Below the pieces are notes generated by a model. That model worked only from the letters and a program-made list of their open reading frames with translations. It was not told the origin of the DNA and ran no database searches. Positions 28,950-39,505 of a DNA stretch of 64,000 nt are shown here, in pieces. Origin of the DNA: Deinococcus grandis (lineage in GTDB: Bacteria > Deinococcota > Deinococci > Deinococcales > Deinococcaceae); NCBI RefSeq assembly GCF_001485435.1, contig NZ_BCMS01000001.1, forward strand, positions 1,559,501-1,623,500, written 5' to 3'. A program made the position numbers and the translations under genes. Position 1 is the first letter of the stretch. Each line of letters starts with the position of its first letter.

Positions 28950-30470
28950 TCAGGCTCCGCTGGACGGTCCGGCCGCCGTGACCGTCAGCGGCACCACTCC
29001 GGTGAACAGGCGCGGCCACGCCAGATGCGGCTTGCCTAGCTCCAGAGTCAGGCCGCGCCCCGCGAAGTGCGCGTCCCACACCGCCTGCACGCGCGGGGGC
29101 AGCAGCTCACGCAGGGCCGACTCGGCCTCCGCGCGCTGCTCGCCCAGGTCGAAGGGACTGGGGCTGCCCAGCCGCTCGCGGACCAGCGACCGGACCTCGC
29201 CCTGGTACAGCACGTCGTCCGCGATGCGGGCCAGCAGCGCCTCCGCCTGCGCCGCCCGGTCGGTCACGAGCGGCGCGAGCTTCCCGAACGCCACCGCCGA
29301 CCCCAGCGTGTTCCCCGCCGTGTTCCACGCGCTGAACCCCGCCAGATCCGCCAGGGGCAGCCCCCCCATCAGCGTCCACAGCCGCGCCTCGGCGCCGTTC
29401 GGGTACGCGATGTCCGCCACGCTCACCGCCCGCCCGGCCCGCAGGTCCGCGCGCAGCGCGTCCACGAAGGCCGGGAGGTGCCGGTGCGGCGTGTCCACCA
29501 CCGCGAAGTCCGGCTGCCGGTGCGCCTGCCGCGTGCCCGGCGTGTTCACCGCCAGCACGAACGCCGCCTCCTGCACGGAGTCCGCCAGCCGGCAGCCCGC
29601 CGCGCGCAGGTGCGCCCGCACGAGTTCCCCCGCCGGCCGGTCCTCGTACAGCAGCTCCGCACCCGCCCCGCCCAGGCCACTGAAGCGCACCCACACCGGC
29701 ACCTCCTCCGGGCGCAGCGCGCGGGCCAGCAGCGCGCACGGCACCTCGTCCGCGCCGGGGTACACGTCCAGGCGGTCCCACACGCCCAGCTCGTCCGCGC
29801 GGGCCTCCAGTAGGCGTCGGTCGAAGGCCGCCAGCCCGTACGGCGTGGTGTCGTCCAGCGTGAGACACAGGTGACTCAGCACTCCACCCGAAAGCAGGTC
29901 CAGCGCGGCCAGATGCAGCGCCCGGTTGCGCTCACGGGTGCCCACCCAGTCCGCCAGGATGTCCGCCGGAACCGCCGCGCGGGCCGCGTCCAGCGCCGCG
30001 CGTTCCGCCTCGCCGTGCCGCGCGTGCCGGTCGAAGGCCGTCGAGTACGCCCGCAGCTCGCGGCCCCAGTCGCCGTAGTACGCCTTCTCCTCGTGCGGGT
30101 CGTTGTCGTGCGCCACCCGCACGATCACCCCGAAGGCATAGATCCGCAGGGCCGGATTCACTGCTTTCAACTCAGCCAGGATCGCCAGCCGCGAGAGCGC
30201 CCCCGCCAGCGGGTCCGACACCCGCCGCGCCGGGATCATCCCGCCCAGGCACAGCGTCTCCAGGCACACCACCAGCACGTCCGCGTCCGCCGCCCCGGCC
30301 CGCAGCCACGCTGCGAGCGCCCCGGTGTCGCCCGGCGTGAAGAAGTCCGGCAGCGCCGCCGCCGGGGGCACCCGCACCTCCGCGCCGGTCATGCGCCCCA
30401 GCTGCACGGGCAGGTCCAGGGTGGGCGGGCGGGTATCCGGCGGAACGAGCAGCACACGCGGCGCACGCAC
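28950..30470 (-). CDS. DUF4127 family protein
   Basis: 506-residue protein of the DUF4127 family, whose members open with the phrase LLVPPDTRPPTLDLPVQLGRMTGAEVRVPP (here residues about 6-35). Further conserved patches are CLETLCLGGMIPARRV, VIVRVAHDNDPHEEKAYY and LCLTLDDTTPYG. The function is unknown; acidic and His residues suggest a metal-dependent hydrolase, which is inference. GTG 30470 is chosen because the frame continues upstream straight through a repeat element (30547-30699) that is not coding. No clear Shine-Dalgarno sequence or -10 box was found. Confidence 0.85.
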   Translation of the reverse strand: MRAPRVLLVPPDTRPPTLDLPVQLGRMTGAEVRVPPAAALPDFFTPGDTGALAAWLRAGAADADVLVVCLETLCLGGMIPARRVSDPLAGALSRLAILAELKAVNPALRIYAFGVIVRVAHDNDPHEEKAYYGDWGRELRAYSTAFDRHARHGEAERAALDAARAAVPADILADWVGTRERNRALHLAALDLLSGGVLSHLCLTLDDTTPYGLAAFDRRLLEARADELGVWDRLDVYPGADEVPCALLARALRPEEVPVWVRFSGLGGAGAELLYEDRPAGELVRAHLRAAGCRLADSVQEAAFVLAVNTPGTRQAHRQPDFAVVDTPHRHLPAFVDALRADLRAGRAVSVADIAYPNGAEARLWTLMGGLPLADLAGFSAWNTAGNTLGSAVAFGKLAPLVTDRAAQAEALLARIADDVLYQGEVRSLVRERLGSPSPFDLGEQRAEAESALRELLPPRVQAVWDAHFAGRGLTLELGKPHLAWPRLFTGVVPLTVTAAGPSSGA

Positions 30471-30546
30471 CGGCGGCGATTCCCGTGAGTCAGGGACGGT
30501 ATCGGCACACCGTTCAGCCGTATCGGTCGGGTTCGACTGCGACTCA

Positions 30547-30699
30547 GACGTACTCCGGTTGACAGGTGTGCACCAGCGTACAACCCGGGCAGCTTCGGAG
30601 GGCTGCGGAGCAGAGCGAGCAGGATAGCAACGGGGACCGGCCGTGGAGTGGGCAACCCGATGTCCTTCCGGGGGGTGAACGAAACAGACGGAATCCGTA
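30547..30699. repeat. Palindromic repeat element, copy B (forward, diverged)
   Basis: 153-base copy with a diverged left end (GACGTACTCCGG) and an intact right end CGGAATCCGTA. TCA flanks both sides (30544-30546, 30700-30702). It carries the longer centre with GCTGCGGAGCAGAGCGAGC also seen in copy H. It fills most of the DUF4127 upstream region; the rest of 30471-30758 shows nothing certain. Confidence 0.75.
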
Positions 30700-30758
30700 T
30701 CAGCGCCGCGCTCTGTCATCCGCCCGAGGCTAGCAGGTGCGTGCCGTCCGGGGCGCGC

Positions 30759-31528
<770 letters not shown>

Positions 31529-31532
<4 letters not shown>

Positions 31533-32083
31533 GCCGGGAGACCCAGGCGGGTCGGCGTGCCCCCCGGCATCCAGAGCCACACGTCCGGATTGCGCAGCGC
31601 CGCCCACCCGTCATGGCCCAGGCCCAGCAGCAGCGCCAGGAGGTTGCCGTGGGTGACGACCACCGTCACGCCCGCCGGGTCGCGGTGCGTGTCCAGCGCC
31701 GCCTGAGCGCGCCCCCGGGCCGCCGCGCCGGACTCGCCGCCCGGCAGGGCCAGCGTGTCGTCCGCGAAGCTGTCCCGCAGCCGCTCGCGCCAGTCCGCGC
31801 GGGGCACGCCGGTCAGGACCCGCTCGGTCAGGCGGTCGTCGGGCGTGACCGGCAGACCCAGCGCCGCCGCCAGCGGGGCCGCCGTGTCCACGGCACGAAG
31901 CCACGGGCTGCTCACGATCCGGGTGACGCCCAGTCCGCGCAGCGCGGGCACCAGCCCGGCCGCGCCCGCGTGCCCCTCCCCGGTCAGGTCCGCCCCGGGT
32001 TCCTGCCCCGCCGCGCGGGCGTGCCGCACCAGCAGCAGCGTCCCAGACGGCAGGGGAGAGGCCGACAGGGCCGGGGCGGTCAC
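31529..32083 (-). CDS. Histidine phosphatase (phosphoglycerate mutase-like) family protein
   Basis: 184-residue member of branch 1 of the histidine phosphatases: LLLVRHARAAGQ (phospho-His in RHA, where the usual form is RHG/RHA), ADLTGEGHAGAAGL, SSPWLRAVDTA, and the second His in VTVVVTHGNLLALLL. A catalytic core without extra domains; probably a small-molecule phosphatase. GTG 32083 overlaps the stop of the upstream gene by four bases (GTGA). Confidence 0.9.
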
Positions 32084-32814
32084 GCGAATTCCAGCAGCAT
32101 GCGGTGCGCCAGCCCCCGCCCCGACGCCCGCTGCCACGCCGCGCGCGTGTCCCCGGCCATGATCGCCGCCATGAACCGCTCGTCCCGCGCCAGGGTCGTC
32201 AGCACCCAGTAGTCGCCCCAGACTTCCACCCCCCAGGCGTCCACCATCGCCCGCGACGCCGTCTCCCAGATCGGTTCGCTCAGGTGCTCCAGCGGCGCGA
32301 TGAAATGCAGTTCGCCGTCCGTGCCGGGCGTCCGCGCGACCTCACGGCGGTACTCGGCCCGCTCACGGGCGGTCATGCGCTCCCACACGCCCGCCTCGCA
32401 GAAATGCGCCGGGAACGCGCTGAACGTGTCCCGGCAGCGCGTCGGGCGCGCCTCGTAGCGGCTGCACCCGCCGGTCTCCCGGTCCAGGATCGGGCAGAAG
32501 CCCACCTCGGTCCGGTGACGCTGCACGTACTCGTCGTCACTGCGGGCCGTGCGGGCATTCGCGATCGCCGCGCGGGCGTGGGCCTCGACGGCCGCCGCCA
32601 GCCCCTCGTCCAGCTCGGCGGCCATCACGAGCGCCTCGGCCAGACTCACGCGGATCGGCATGTTGCAGCACGCCACGCACCCCGACGCGCAGTACACCCG
32701 CCCGCCCTGACGCGCGTAGCGGTCCATCCACTCCCCCGCGCGCCGCCCGTAGCGGTCGTACGCGCGCCGCACGGCCTCTGTCACGTCACGGTTCACTGCC
32801 TGCACCTCACTCAT
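32080..32814 (-). CDS. YkgJ-type cysteine cluster protein
   Basis: 244 residues with the family Cys pattern: YCASGCVACCNMPIRVS near residue 42-58, then FCPILDRETGGCSRYEARPTRCRDTF near 106-132. These eight or so cysteines are thought to bind zinc or an iron-sulfur cluster; family members have no proven activity. First gene of the coupled unit 32814-30759. ATG 32814 follows a TAGGCT box by six bases. The unit diverges from the HD-GYP-like gene. Confidence 0.88.
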   Translation of the reverse strand: MSEVQAVNRDVTEAVRRAYDRYGRRAGEWMDRYARQGGRVYCASGCVACCNMPIRVSLAEALVMAAELDEGLAAAVEAHARAAIANARTARSDDEYVQRHRTEVGFCPILDRETGGCSRYEARPTRCRDTFSAFPAHFCEAGVWERMTARERAEYRREVARTPGTDGELHFIAPLEHLSEPIWETASRAMVDAWGVEVWGDYWVLTTLARDERFMAAIMAGDTRAAWQRASGRGLAHRMLLEFA

Positions 32815-32820
32815 CCGCGC

Positions 32821-32826
32821 AGCCTA
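32821..32826 (-). promoter_or_regulatory. Leaderless -10 box of the YkgJ-type unit
   Basis: TAGGCT on the minus strand, six bases before ATG 32814. Confidence 0.5.
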
Positions 32827-32893
32827 GAGCATCCGCCCCCGCCCGACCGTGCGCCGCGCGTCCCCTGCGCGGCGGGGCGCGTCCCCGCGTGCG

Positions 32894-32899
32894 TATACT
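32894..32899 (+). promoter_or_regulatory. -10 box of the HD-GYP-like gene
   Basis: TATACT, nine bases before GTG 32909. It selects that GTG over the in-frame upstream ATG at 32849, which would lie before the promoter. Confidence 0.55.
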
Positions 32900-32908
32900 G
32901 ACCGCAAC

Positions 32909-33925
32909 GTGTTCAGGCGTCCCCGCACCCCCCAGACCCCGACCGGCACTCCAGACCCGCGCAAGACCGGGATCAACCAGGAGCCGCTCGACCCGACGCG
33001 CGTGCTGGCCGACCTCGTGTCGCGCCCCACGCAGGAAGGCGTACTGGAGGGGGCCCTGTCGTACGCCGCGACCCTGATGGGCGGCAACGTGCAGGGCTAC
33101 GCGGTCGTGCGGCGCGGCCAGGACCGCGTCGCGGCCGTGTTCGGCGGGTACCCCAAGAGCCTGCTGGGCCTCGCCCTGACCGGTCCCTGGGCGCAGATGC
33201 GCTCCCGGGTCGTGCCCGACGGCAGCCGCGAACTGTTCGACACGAACGGCCCCGAGATCACCGCGCAACTCGAACAGGCCGGACTGCGCGACGCGCAGAT
33301 CAGTCTGGTCGTGCCCCTGAGCGTCCGCGGCCGCCACCTGGGCGCCCTGATACTCGACCGGGCCAGCAGCGACGGCGTCGCGCCCGCCGCGCAGGAGGCC
33401 GTCACGAAATGGGCCGCGGCCGTCGCCCCGATCCTGAGCATCCTCGAGAGCCGCGAGGAATGGAAGCAGGCCGCCCGGCAGCTCACGGGCGCGCTCGTGG
33501 AAGCCGTCGAGAGTCAGGACTTCGACTCGCTGGGGCACGCGCAGGCCGTCACGGACGTCAGCCTGAAACTGGGCCGCGCCGTGGGCCTCACCGACCGCGA
33601 ACTGGAAGAACTGTGGTTCGCGTCCATGCTGCACGACATCGGCAAGATCCACGGCGAGCAGGGCCACGCGCAGGTCGGCGCGAACTTCCTGCACGGCGTC
33701 CCGCACCTCAGCGAGGCGCAGAAGGCCATCCGGCACCACCACGAACGCGTGGACGGCCAGGGCGAACCCGACAGGCTGAGCGGCGAGGACATCCCGCTGT
33801 ACGCGCGCATCCTGGCCGTCGCGAACGCCTACGTCCGGCTGGGCGGCCTGGAGCGCCTGAAACCCCAGGCGGGCAAGGGCCTGGACGCCAAACTGGTCGG
33901 CCTGCTGGACAAACTCCCGCAGTGA
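32909..33925 (+). CDS. GAF and degenerate HD-GYP domain protein
   Basis: 338-residue signalling protein. A GAF-like sensor domain (about 35-175) is followed by an HD domain with HDIGKI and HHERVDGQGEPDRLSGEDIPLYARILAVANAY. In c-di-GMP phosphodiesterases the last motif is HHExxDGxGYP with a second catalytic set before it; here GYP reads GEP, and the helix after the motif lacks the DxYDAL stretch (ANAYVRLGG). The metal-binding HD and HH are kept, so activity is possible but substrate may differ. The next gene starts seven bases later, so the pair is likely one unit. Confidence 0.83.
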   Translation: MFRRPRTPQTPTGTPDPRKTGINQEPLDPTRVLADLVSRPTQEGVLEGALSYAATLMGGNVQGYAVVRRGQDRVAAVFGGYPKSLLGLALTGPWAQMRSRVVPDGSRELFDTNGPEITAQLEQAGLRDAQISLVVPLSVRGRHLGALILDRASSDGVAPAAQEAVTKWAAAVAPILSILESREEWKQAARQLTGALVEAVESQDFDSLGHAQAVTDVSLKLGRAVGLTDRELEELWFASMLHDIGKIHGEQGHAQVGANFLHGVPHLSEAQKAIRHHHERVDGQGEPDRLSGEDIPLYARILAVANAYVRLGGLERLKPQAGKGLDAKLVGLLDKLPQ

Positions 33926-33932
33926 GCGCCGC

Positions 33933-34772
33933 ATGACCCTGCGCCCCGCCCACCCCGGAGACCCCCCCACCCCGCGCTTCCCGAACCTGGAAGCGCGGTT
34001 CGGCCCCCTGACCCCCGTGGACGCCGGCATGCAGAGCCGCGTGTACGCCACGCAGGACCGCCAGACCGTCATCAAGGTGTACCGCAACCACCAGGGCGAG
34101 CACGGCGTGGAGGCCGAGAACATGCGCCGCGCCGGGATGGGCGACCGCGTGATCGACGCGCTGGAGGTGGACGGCATCGAGGCGCTGATCATGCGCCGCT
34201 TCGACGGTCACCCCCTGCGCACCCCCGACGTGCCCCGCGCCCTGACGCAACTGCGCGCCAGCCTGCGCGCCCTGCACGGCACCACGCGGGGCCGCGTGAA
34301 CCTGCGCCGCGTGCAGGACCGCCTGCGCCGCTTCCGCAGCGCCCTGGCCGCCTACCCGCTGGACGACCTGTTCGACGCGGTCGAGATTCCCCTGGACCGC
34401 GGCCTGCTCGACCAGCCCGCCGCGTTCTGCCACCTGGACCTGTGGCACGACAACATCCTGATCAGCGAACCCCACGGCGAGGTGCTGATCATCGACTGGA
34501 CGAAGGCCGACTGGGACGACCCGCTGCGGGACCTCGCGCTGCTCAAGACCGGCACCCTCGACCTGCTCCCGCCCGACGAGAGCCTCCAGGCGGCGCTGAC
34601 CTTCCTGCCGGACCAGACGGCGGCCACGCTGACCCGCTACCGCGCGTACCTCGCCATGACCACCCTGCACGACCTGTACTGGTTCCTGATGAACGAACCG
34701 TACGAATTCGAGGGCCAGCGCGACCAGAAGGTGCCGCGCGCCCGCCACGCCCTGGCCCGCCTGCCCGGCTGA
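33933..34772 (+). CDS. Aminoglycoside phosphotransferase-like kinase family protein
   Basis: 279-residue APH/choline-kinase fold: TVIKVYR (ATP-binding Lys), IMRRFDGHPL hinge, the catalytic loop CHLDLWHDNILIS (H-x-D-x-x-x-x-N) and the metal-binding IIDWTKADWDDPLRDLALLK. Such genes in non-resistant bacteria usually act on sugars, amino alcohols or lipids, so a resistance role should not be assumed. Follows the HD-GYP-like gene at seven bases, suggesting co-expression. Confidence 0.88.
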   Translation: MTLRPAHPGDPPTPRFPNLEARFGPLTPVDAGMQSRVYATQDRQTVIKVYRNHQGEHGVEAENMRRAGMGDRVIDALEVDGIEALIMRRFDGHPLRTPDVPRALTQLRASLRALHGTTRGRVNLRRVQDRLRRFRSALAAYPLDDLFDAVEIPLDRGLLDQPAAFCHLDLWHDNILISEPHGEVLIIDWTKADWDDPLRDLALLKTGTLDLLPPDESLQAALTFLPDQTAATLTRYRAYLAMTTLHDLYWFLMNEPYEFEGQRDQKVPRARHALARLPG

Positions 34773-34811
34773 GCCGCCCCGCCAGGGCCGGACGCCCTGC
34801 GGGCCGCGGGG

Positions 34812-34817
34812 TATGGT
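34812..34817 (+). promoter_or_regulatory. Leaderless -10 box of upp
   Basis: TATGGT, six bases before ATG 34824, no Shine-Dalgarno sequence. Confidence 0.55.
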
Positions 34818-34823
34818 GGGCGC

Positions 34824-35447
34824 ATGGTTACTGTCGTCACCCATCCCCTCGTTCAACACAAACTCTCGGTCATGCGCGACGTGCACACCGGCGTGAAGGA
34901 ATTCCGCGAGCTGGCCAGCGAGGTCAGCCTGCTTCTCGCCTACGAGGCCATGCGCGACCTCGAAGTCACCCAGGAGGAAGTCACCACGCCCATCACCACC
35001 GCCGAGTTCCCCATGCTCAGCGGCAAGAAGCTGGCGCTGGTCGCCATCCTGCGCGCCGGGCTGATCATGACCGACTCGATCGTGCAGCTCGTGCCCGCCG
35101 CGAAGGTCGGCCACATCGGCCTGTACCGCGACCCCGAGACCCTCGGGCCCGTCGCGTACTACAACAAGCTCCCCACCGACATCGCCGAGCGGCGTGTGTT
35201 CCTCACCGACCCCATGCTCGCCACCGGGGGCAGCGCCAGCGCCGCCATCGCCAGCCTGAAAGCGGCCGGGGCGACCAGCATCAAGCTCATGTGCATCCTC
35301 GCCGCGCCCGAGGGTGTGGCCGTGATCGAACGCGACCACCCGGACGTGGAGATCGTCGTGGCCGCGCTGGACTCGCACCTGAACGACCACGGGTACATCG
35401 TCCCCGGCCTGGGTGACGCGGGCGACCGCATCTACGGCACCAAGTAA
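34824..35447 (+). CDS. upp: Uracil phosphoribosyltransferase
   Basis: Makes UMP from uracil and PRPP in pyrimidine salvage. The 207-residue product has the family hallmarks HPLVQHKLSVMRD, VAILRAGLIMTD, HIGLYRDPETL, the PRPP loop VFLTDPMLATGGSASAAI, and the uracil-specific C-terminal GYIVPGLGDAGDRIYGTK. Normal length. Leaderless start at ATG 34824. The SWIM-domain gene begins three bases after its stop, so the two are probably co-transcribed. Confidence 0.97.
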   Translation: MVTVVTHPLVQHKLSVMRDVHTGVKEFRELASEVSLLLAYEAMRDLEVTQEEVTTPITTAEFPMLSGKKLALVAILRAGLIMTDSIVQLVPAAKVGHIGLYRDPETLGPVAYYNKLPTDIAERRVFLTDPMLATGGSASAAIASLKAAGATSIKLMCILAAPEGVAVIERDHPDVEIVVAALDSHLNDHGYIVPGLGDAGDRIYGTK

Positions 35448-35450
35448 TCC

Positions 35451-37202
35451 GTGACGGGAAACGCCGTGACCGGACTGACCGAGAAGACCGCCCGCGCCCA
35501 CATCGACGAGCGCACCTGGACGCGCGGCGCCTCCTACACGAGAGGCCTGACCCGCCTGACCCGGCAGCCCGACGGGGACGACCAGCACCTGCGCGGCACG
35601 GCGCACGGCACCGACCACTACGAGGTGCTGGTCACCCTGCGCGCCGGGAACGTCAGGGACGCCGTCTGCAGTTGCCCCGTCGGCGGCGATGGGCGCTGCA
35701 AGCACGTCGCCGCGCTGCTGCGCCGCGCCCTGATCCGCCCCGGCGACTTCGTCGCGCTGCCGTCCCTGGACGACCTGCTCGATCCGCTGGACGCTCCCGC
35801 GCTGCGCGGCGTGATCCGCCGCATGCTGGACCACGCGCCGGACCTGATGGGCGTCCTGCTCAGCGCTCCCGGCGGCGGCACGGGGCTCGCCGAGCGACTG
35901 GCCCTGGCCTTCGCCACCGTCGACTACGACCCCGACCACGACTGGGACGACGAGGGGGCCGACCTGAGTGACATCGGCGCCATGACCGACGAACTGCTCG
36001 AGGCGTGCAGCGACAGCCCCATCCCGGAGGCCCTGAACGCCGTACGCGCCTTTGTGGACGGCCTGGACGCCATCCACGACGAGGTGGACACCGGCGCGGA
36101 CCTCGCCCACGCGGCCCGCACCGCGCTGCTGCTCCTGCTGGGCCGCGACCCGAGCGACACGCACCGCGCGGACACGCTGAACCTGCTGATCCGGTGCCTG
36201 CACCTGCACACGTGGCACCCCGGCGAGATCGACGGCACCGGGCAGCGCGAGCTGTACCTGAACCTGCCGCCCGAACGGCGCGCCGAACTGCTCGGCGTGC
36301 TCGACGGCGCCAGCGAGAACCTCACCACCTACCGGCGCGCGCCCATCACCCGCGTGATGCTGGACCTCGACCGGGAAGGACTGATGCCCGCCGCGCACGC
36401 CCTGCACCTCGCGCGGCGCGACGGGCACATCCACCACCTCATCGAACGCCTCATCCCCGACGACCCCCAGGCGGCCTTGCAGGAACTCAGCACCCGCAGA
36501 CTGCCCCTGCGCGACGTCCACGCGGCCTTCACGGCGGCCGGGCACGCGGACGCGCTGCTGCGCCACGCCGAGACGAACCCGAAGCTACCCGGCGCCCGCC
36601 TGTACCTGTTCGAGCAGTACCGCGCCTCGGGCCGCCAGGGCGACGCCCGCCGGGTGGCGCTGGACGCCCTGACCGGAAAGGGCCGCGCCACGTTGGTCAC
36701 GGACCAGCACGACGCCAACTTCATCCTGTACCGGGTCGGCCCCGACGGACCCGAGCAGGTCGATCCGGTCCATTCCTGGGTGGACCGCTACCGCGAGGTC
36801 AGCCTCGACTGGGCCACCGACCTGCAGGAACTCGTGACTGCCTGGCGGGGCGACCCCAACCGCCTCGCGACCCTGATCAACCTGCTGCTCGACGCCGGGC
36901 AGAACGCGCAGGCCGCGCAGGTCATGGGCCGGTGTGACCCGCTGAAGATCCTGGCTGGCCCGCTCGCCGTCCGCTACGCCCTGGCTCTCCCCGGCGCGGA
37001 AGCCACGCCGCTGATCCTGAAACTGGTGACGCACGCCGTCGCCCAGGGCAACCGCGACGGGTACCGGGCCGCCGCCACGATGCTTCGGCAGGCCAGCGCC
37101 GTCATCGGCGCCGAGGAAGCCCGCAGCGCCGCCGCGCTCCTGCGCGCCGAGCACCCGCGCCGCCGCTCGCTGCACGCCGAACTCGGCAACGCTGGATTCT
37201 GA
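35451..37202 (+). CDS. SWIM zinc-finger protein with helical repeats
   Basis: 583 residues. The SWIM motif C-x-C-x(n)-C-x-H is VCSCPVGGDGRCKHVAALL at about 73-90, preceded by a typical GxxYxR-type strand (RGASYTRG). The remainder is alpha-helical, with repeated 35-40-residue helix pairs like TPR or similar solenoids. SWIM domains bind DNA or proteins and often accompany SNF2 helicases or recombination factors; here none is adjacent. GTG 35451 or GTG 35466 may be the start. The TGA stop (37200-37202) lies at the edge of a repeat-like region. Confidence 0.83.
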   Translation: MTGNAVTGLTEKTARAHIDERTWTRGASYTRGLTRLTRQPDGDDQHLRGTAHGTDHYEVLVTLRAGNVRDAVCSCPVGGDGRCKHVAALLRRALIRPGDFVALPSLDDLLDPLDAPALRGVIRRMLDHAPDLMGVLLSAPGGGTGLAERLALAFATVDYDPDHDWDDEGADLSDIGAMTDELLEACSDSPIPEALNAVRAFVDGLDAIHDEVDTGADLAHAARTALLLLLGRDPSDTHRADTLNLLIRCLHLHTWHPGEIDGTGQRELYLNLPPERRAELLGVLDGASENLTTYRRAPITRVMLDLDREGLMPAAHALHLARRDGHIHHLIERLIPDDPQAALQELSTRRLPLRDVHAAFTAAGHADALLRHAETNPKLPGARLYLFEQYRASGRQGDARRVALDALTGKGRATLVTDQHDANFILYRVGPDGPEQVDPVHSWVDRYREVSLDWATDLQELVTAWRGDPNRLATLINLLLDAGQNAQAAQVMGRCDPLKILAGPLAVRYALALPGAEATPLILKLVTHAVAQGNRDGYRAAATMLRQASAVIGAEEARSAAALLRAEHPRRRSLHAELGNAGF

Positions 37203-37360
37203 CAGCGGTTTCCAGTTCCATTGAAGGGCCAACACCACGCCCTTCAATTCCACTTCCAACCGCCGGTGTTGTCAGGTGCTCGCTCTGCTTCGCAGCTCTG
37301 CGAGTCCGCTCGTTCAGGAGATTGAAGGTGCCCCTCAATACTCCTGAATTCTGCTGTGAG
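37203..37360. repeat. Diverged palindromic repeat region, copy C
   Basis: Begins directly at the SWIM gene stop. It contains TTGAAGGG...CCCTTCAA (37221-37246), a reverse-complement match to the GAGCGGACTCGCAGAGCTGC centre of copies B and H, and CAGGAG...CTCCTG around nested ATTGA/TCAAT. It looks like a rearranged member of the main family. No clear right border. Confidence 0.45.
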
Positions 37361-37418
37361 GGCCGGATTCCGAACGCCCGTTTTTAGACAACCTGCCCGC
37401 CCCGCCTGAAGCGGCGCT

Positions 37419-37424
37419 TACGCT
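37419..37424 (+). promoter_or_regulatory. Leaderless -10 box of the leu leader peptide
   Basis: TACGCT, six bases before ATG 37431, same geometry as upp and other leaderless genes. The transcript would begin at or next to the leader-peptide start codon. Confidence 0.6.
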
Positions 37425-37430
37425 GGGGCC

Positions 37431-37475
37431 ATGACCGCGTTCAGCCTTCTTCTTACCCGTCCTCCGGTGGAGTGA
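37431..37475 (+). CDS. leuL: leu operon leader peptide
   Basis: 14-codon ORF reading MTAFSLLLTRPPVE, with three consecutive CTT leucine codons (37446-37454) in a genome that otherwise uses CTG and CTC. It starts at a leaderless promoter, ends at TGA 37473-37475, and lies directly before an intrinsic terminator and leuA. Bases 37459-37467 within it (GTCCTCCGG) are perfectly complementary to 37504-37512, which includes most of the 5-prime arm of the terminator stem. A ribosome paused at the first Leu codon would just leave this segment free; one at the stop codon would cover it. This is the logic of leucine-sensing attenuation. Confidence 0.8.
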   Translation: MTAFSLLLTRPPVE

Positions 37476-37501
37476 ACGGCGCGGAAGTCGATGCCTGAAC
37501 C

Positions 37502-37531
37502 CCCCGGAGGACGAAAGCCTCCGGGGTTTTT
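37502..37531 (+). terminator. leu attenuator terminator
   Basis: Nine-base perfect stem CCCCGGAGG (37502-37510) / CCTCCGGGG (37518-37526), seven-base loop ACGAAAG, then TTTTT (37527-37531). Its left arm can instead pair with 37459-37467 inside leuL as antiterminator. Confidence 0.88.
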
Positions 37532-37564
37532 CATTGCCCACCCACCCGCCACCAGGAGCCGCCC

Positions 37565-39118
<1,554 letters not shown>

Positions 39119-39205
39119 AGTCGATAGATGATGGGTCTGCCGCCACGCGGCTGATGGACAGGGAGGCTGGGCAGACCGGCCTCCTCCGCTTTTGAAGGAG
39201 GCCGC

Positions 39206-39502
39206 ATGATCCTGGAAATCGCCCTGCTGCAGGTCCGCCCCGGCCAGACGACCGAGTTCGAGGCGGCGTTCGCTCAGGCGCAGCCCATCATCGCGGGGAT
39301 GCCCGGGTACGTCCGGCATGAGCTTCACCACTGCCTGGAGGACGACCACCGCTACGCCCTGCTCGTCTCGTGGGAGACTCTGGAGGACCACACCGTGGGC
39401 TTCCGCGGCAGCGCCGAGTACCAGAGCTGGCGCGCCCTGCTGCACCACTTCTACGACCCGTTCCCCACCGTGGAGCACTTCACGAGGGTGGAGCTGGGCT
39501 GA
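39206..39502 (+). CDS. Antibiotic biosynthesis monooxygenase (ABM) domain protein
   Basis: 98-residue single-domain ferredoxin-like protein: MILEIALLQVRPGQTTEFEAAFAQAQPIIAG, GYVRHELHHCLEDDHRYALLVSWETLEDH and the tail HHFYDPFPTVEHFTRV, as in YgiN/HmoB-like proteins. These act as small monooxygenases on quinols, haem or polyketides; the His-rich RHELHH does not settle which. AGGAGG lies six bases before the ATG. The 87-base gap from leuA has an inverted repeat GGTCTGCC...GGCAGACC. Confidence 0.88.
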   Translation: MILEIALLQVRPGQTTEFEAAFAQAQPIIAGMPGYVRHELHHCLEDDHRYALLVSWETLEDHTVGFRGSAEYQSWRALLHHFYDPFPTVEHFTRVELG

Positions 39503-39505
39503 GCG

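Noticed and set aside
30471..30719. An 83-residue N-terminal extension of the DUF4127 protein
   Set aside because: The frame there is read from repeat copy B, which has matching TCA flanks; the family N-terminus starts at the GTG at 30470.
33933..34772. Aminoglycoside resistance gene
   Set aside because: The fold is shared by many metabolic kinases; no mobile element or resistance context is present.
33708..36566. A 952-codon minus-strand open frame
   Set aside because: It lies antisense to the HD-GYP-like, APH-like, upp and SWIM genes, all with clear families. High GC content creates such long shadow frames; the sequence is low-complexity and has no domain.
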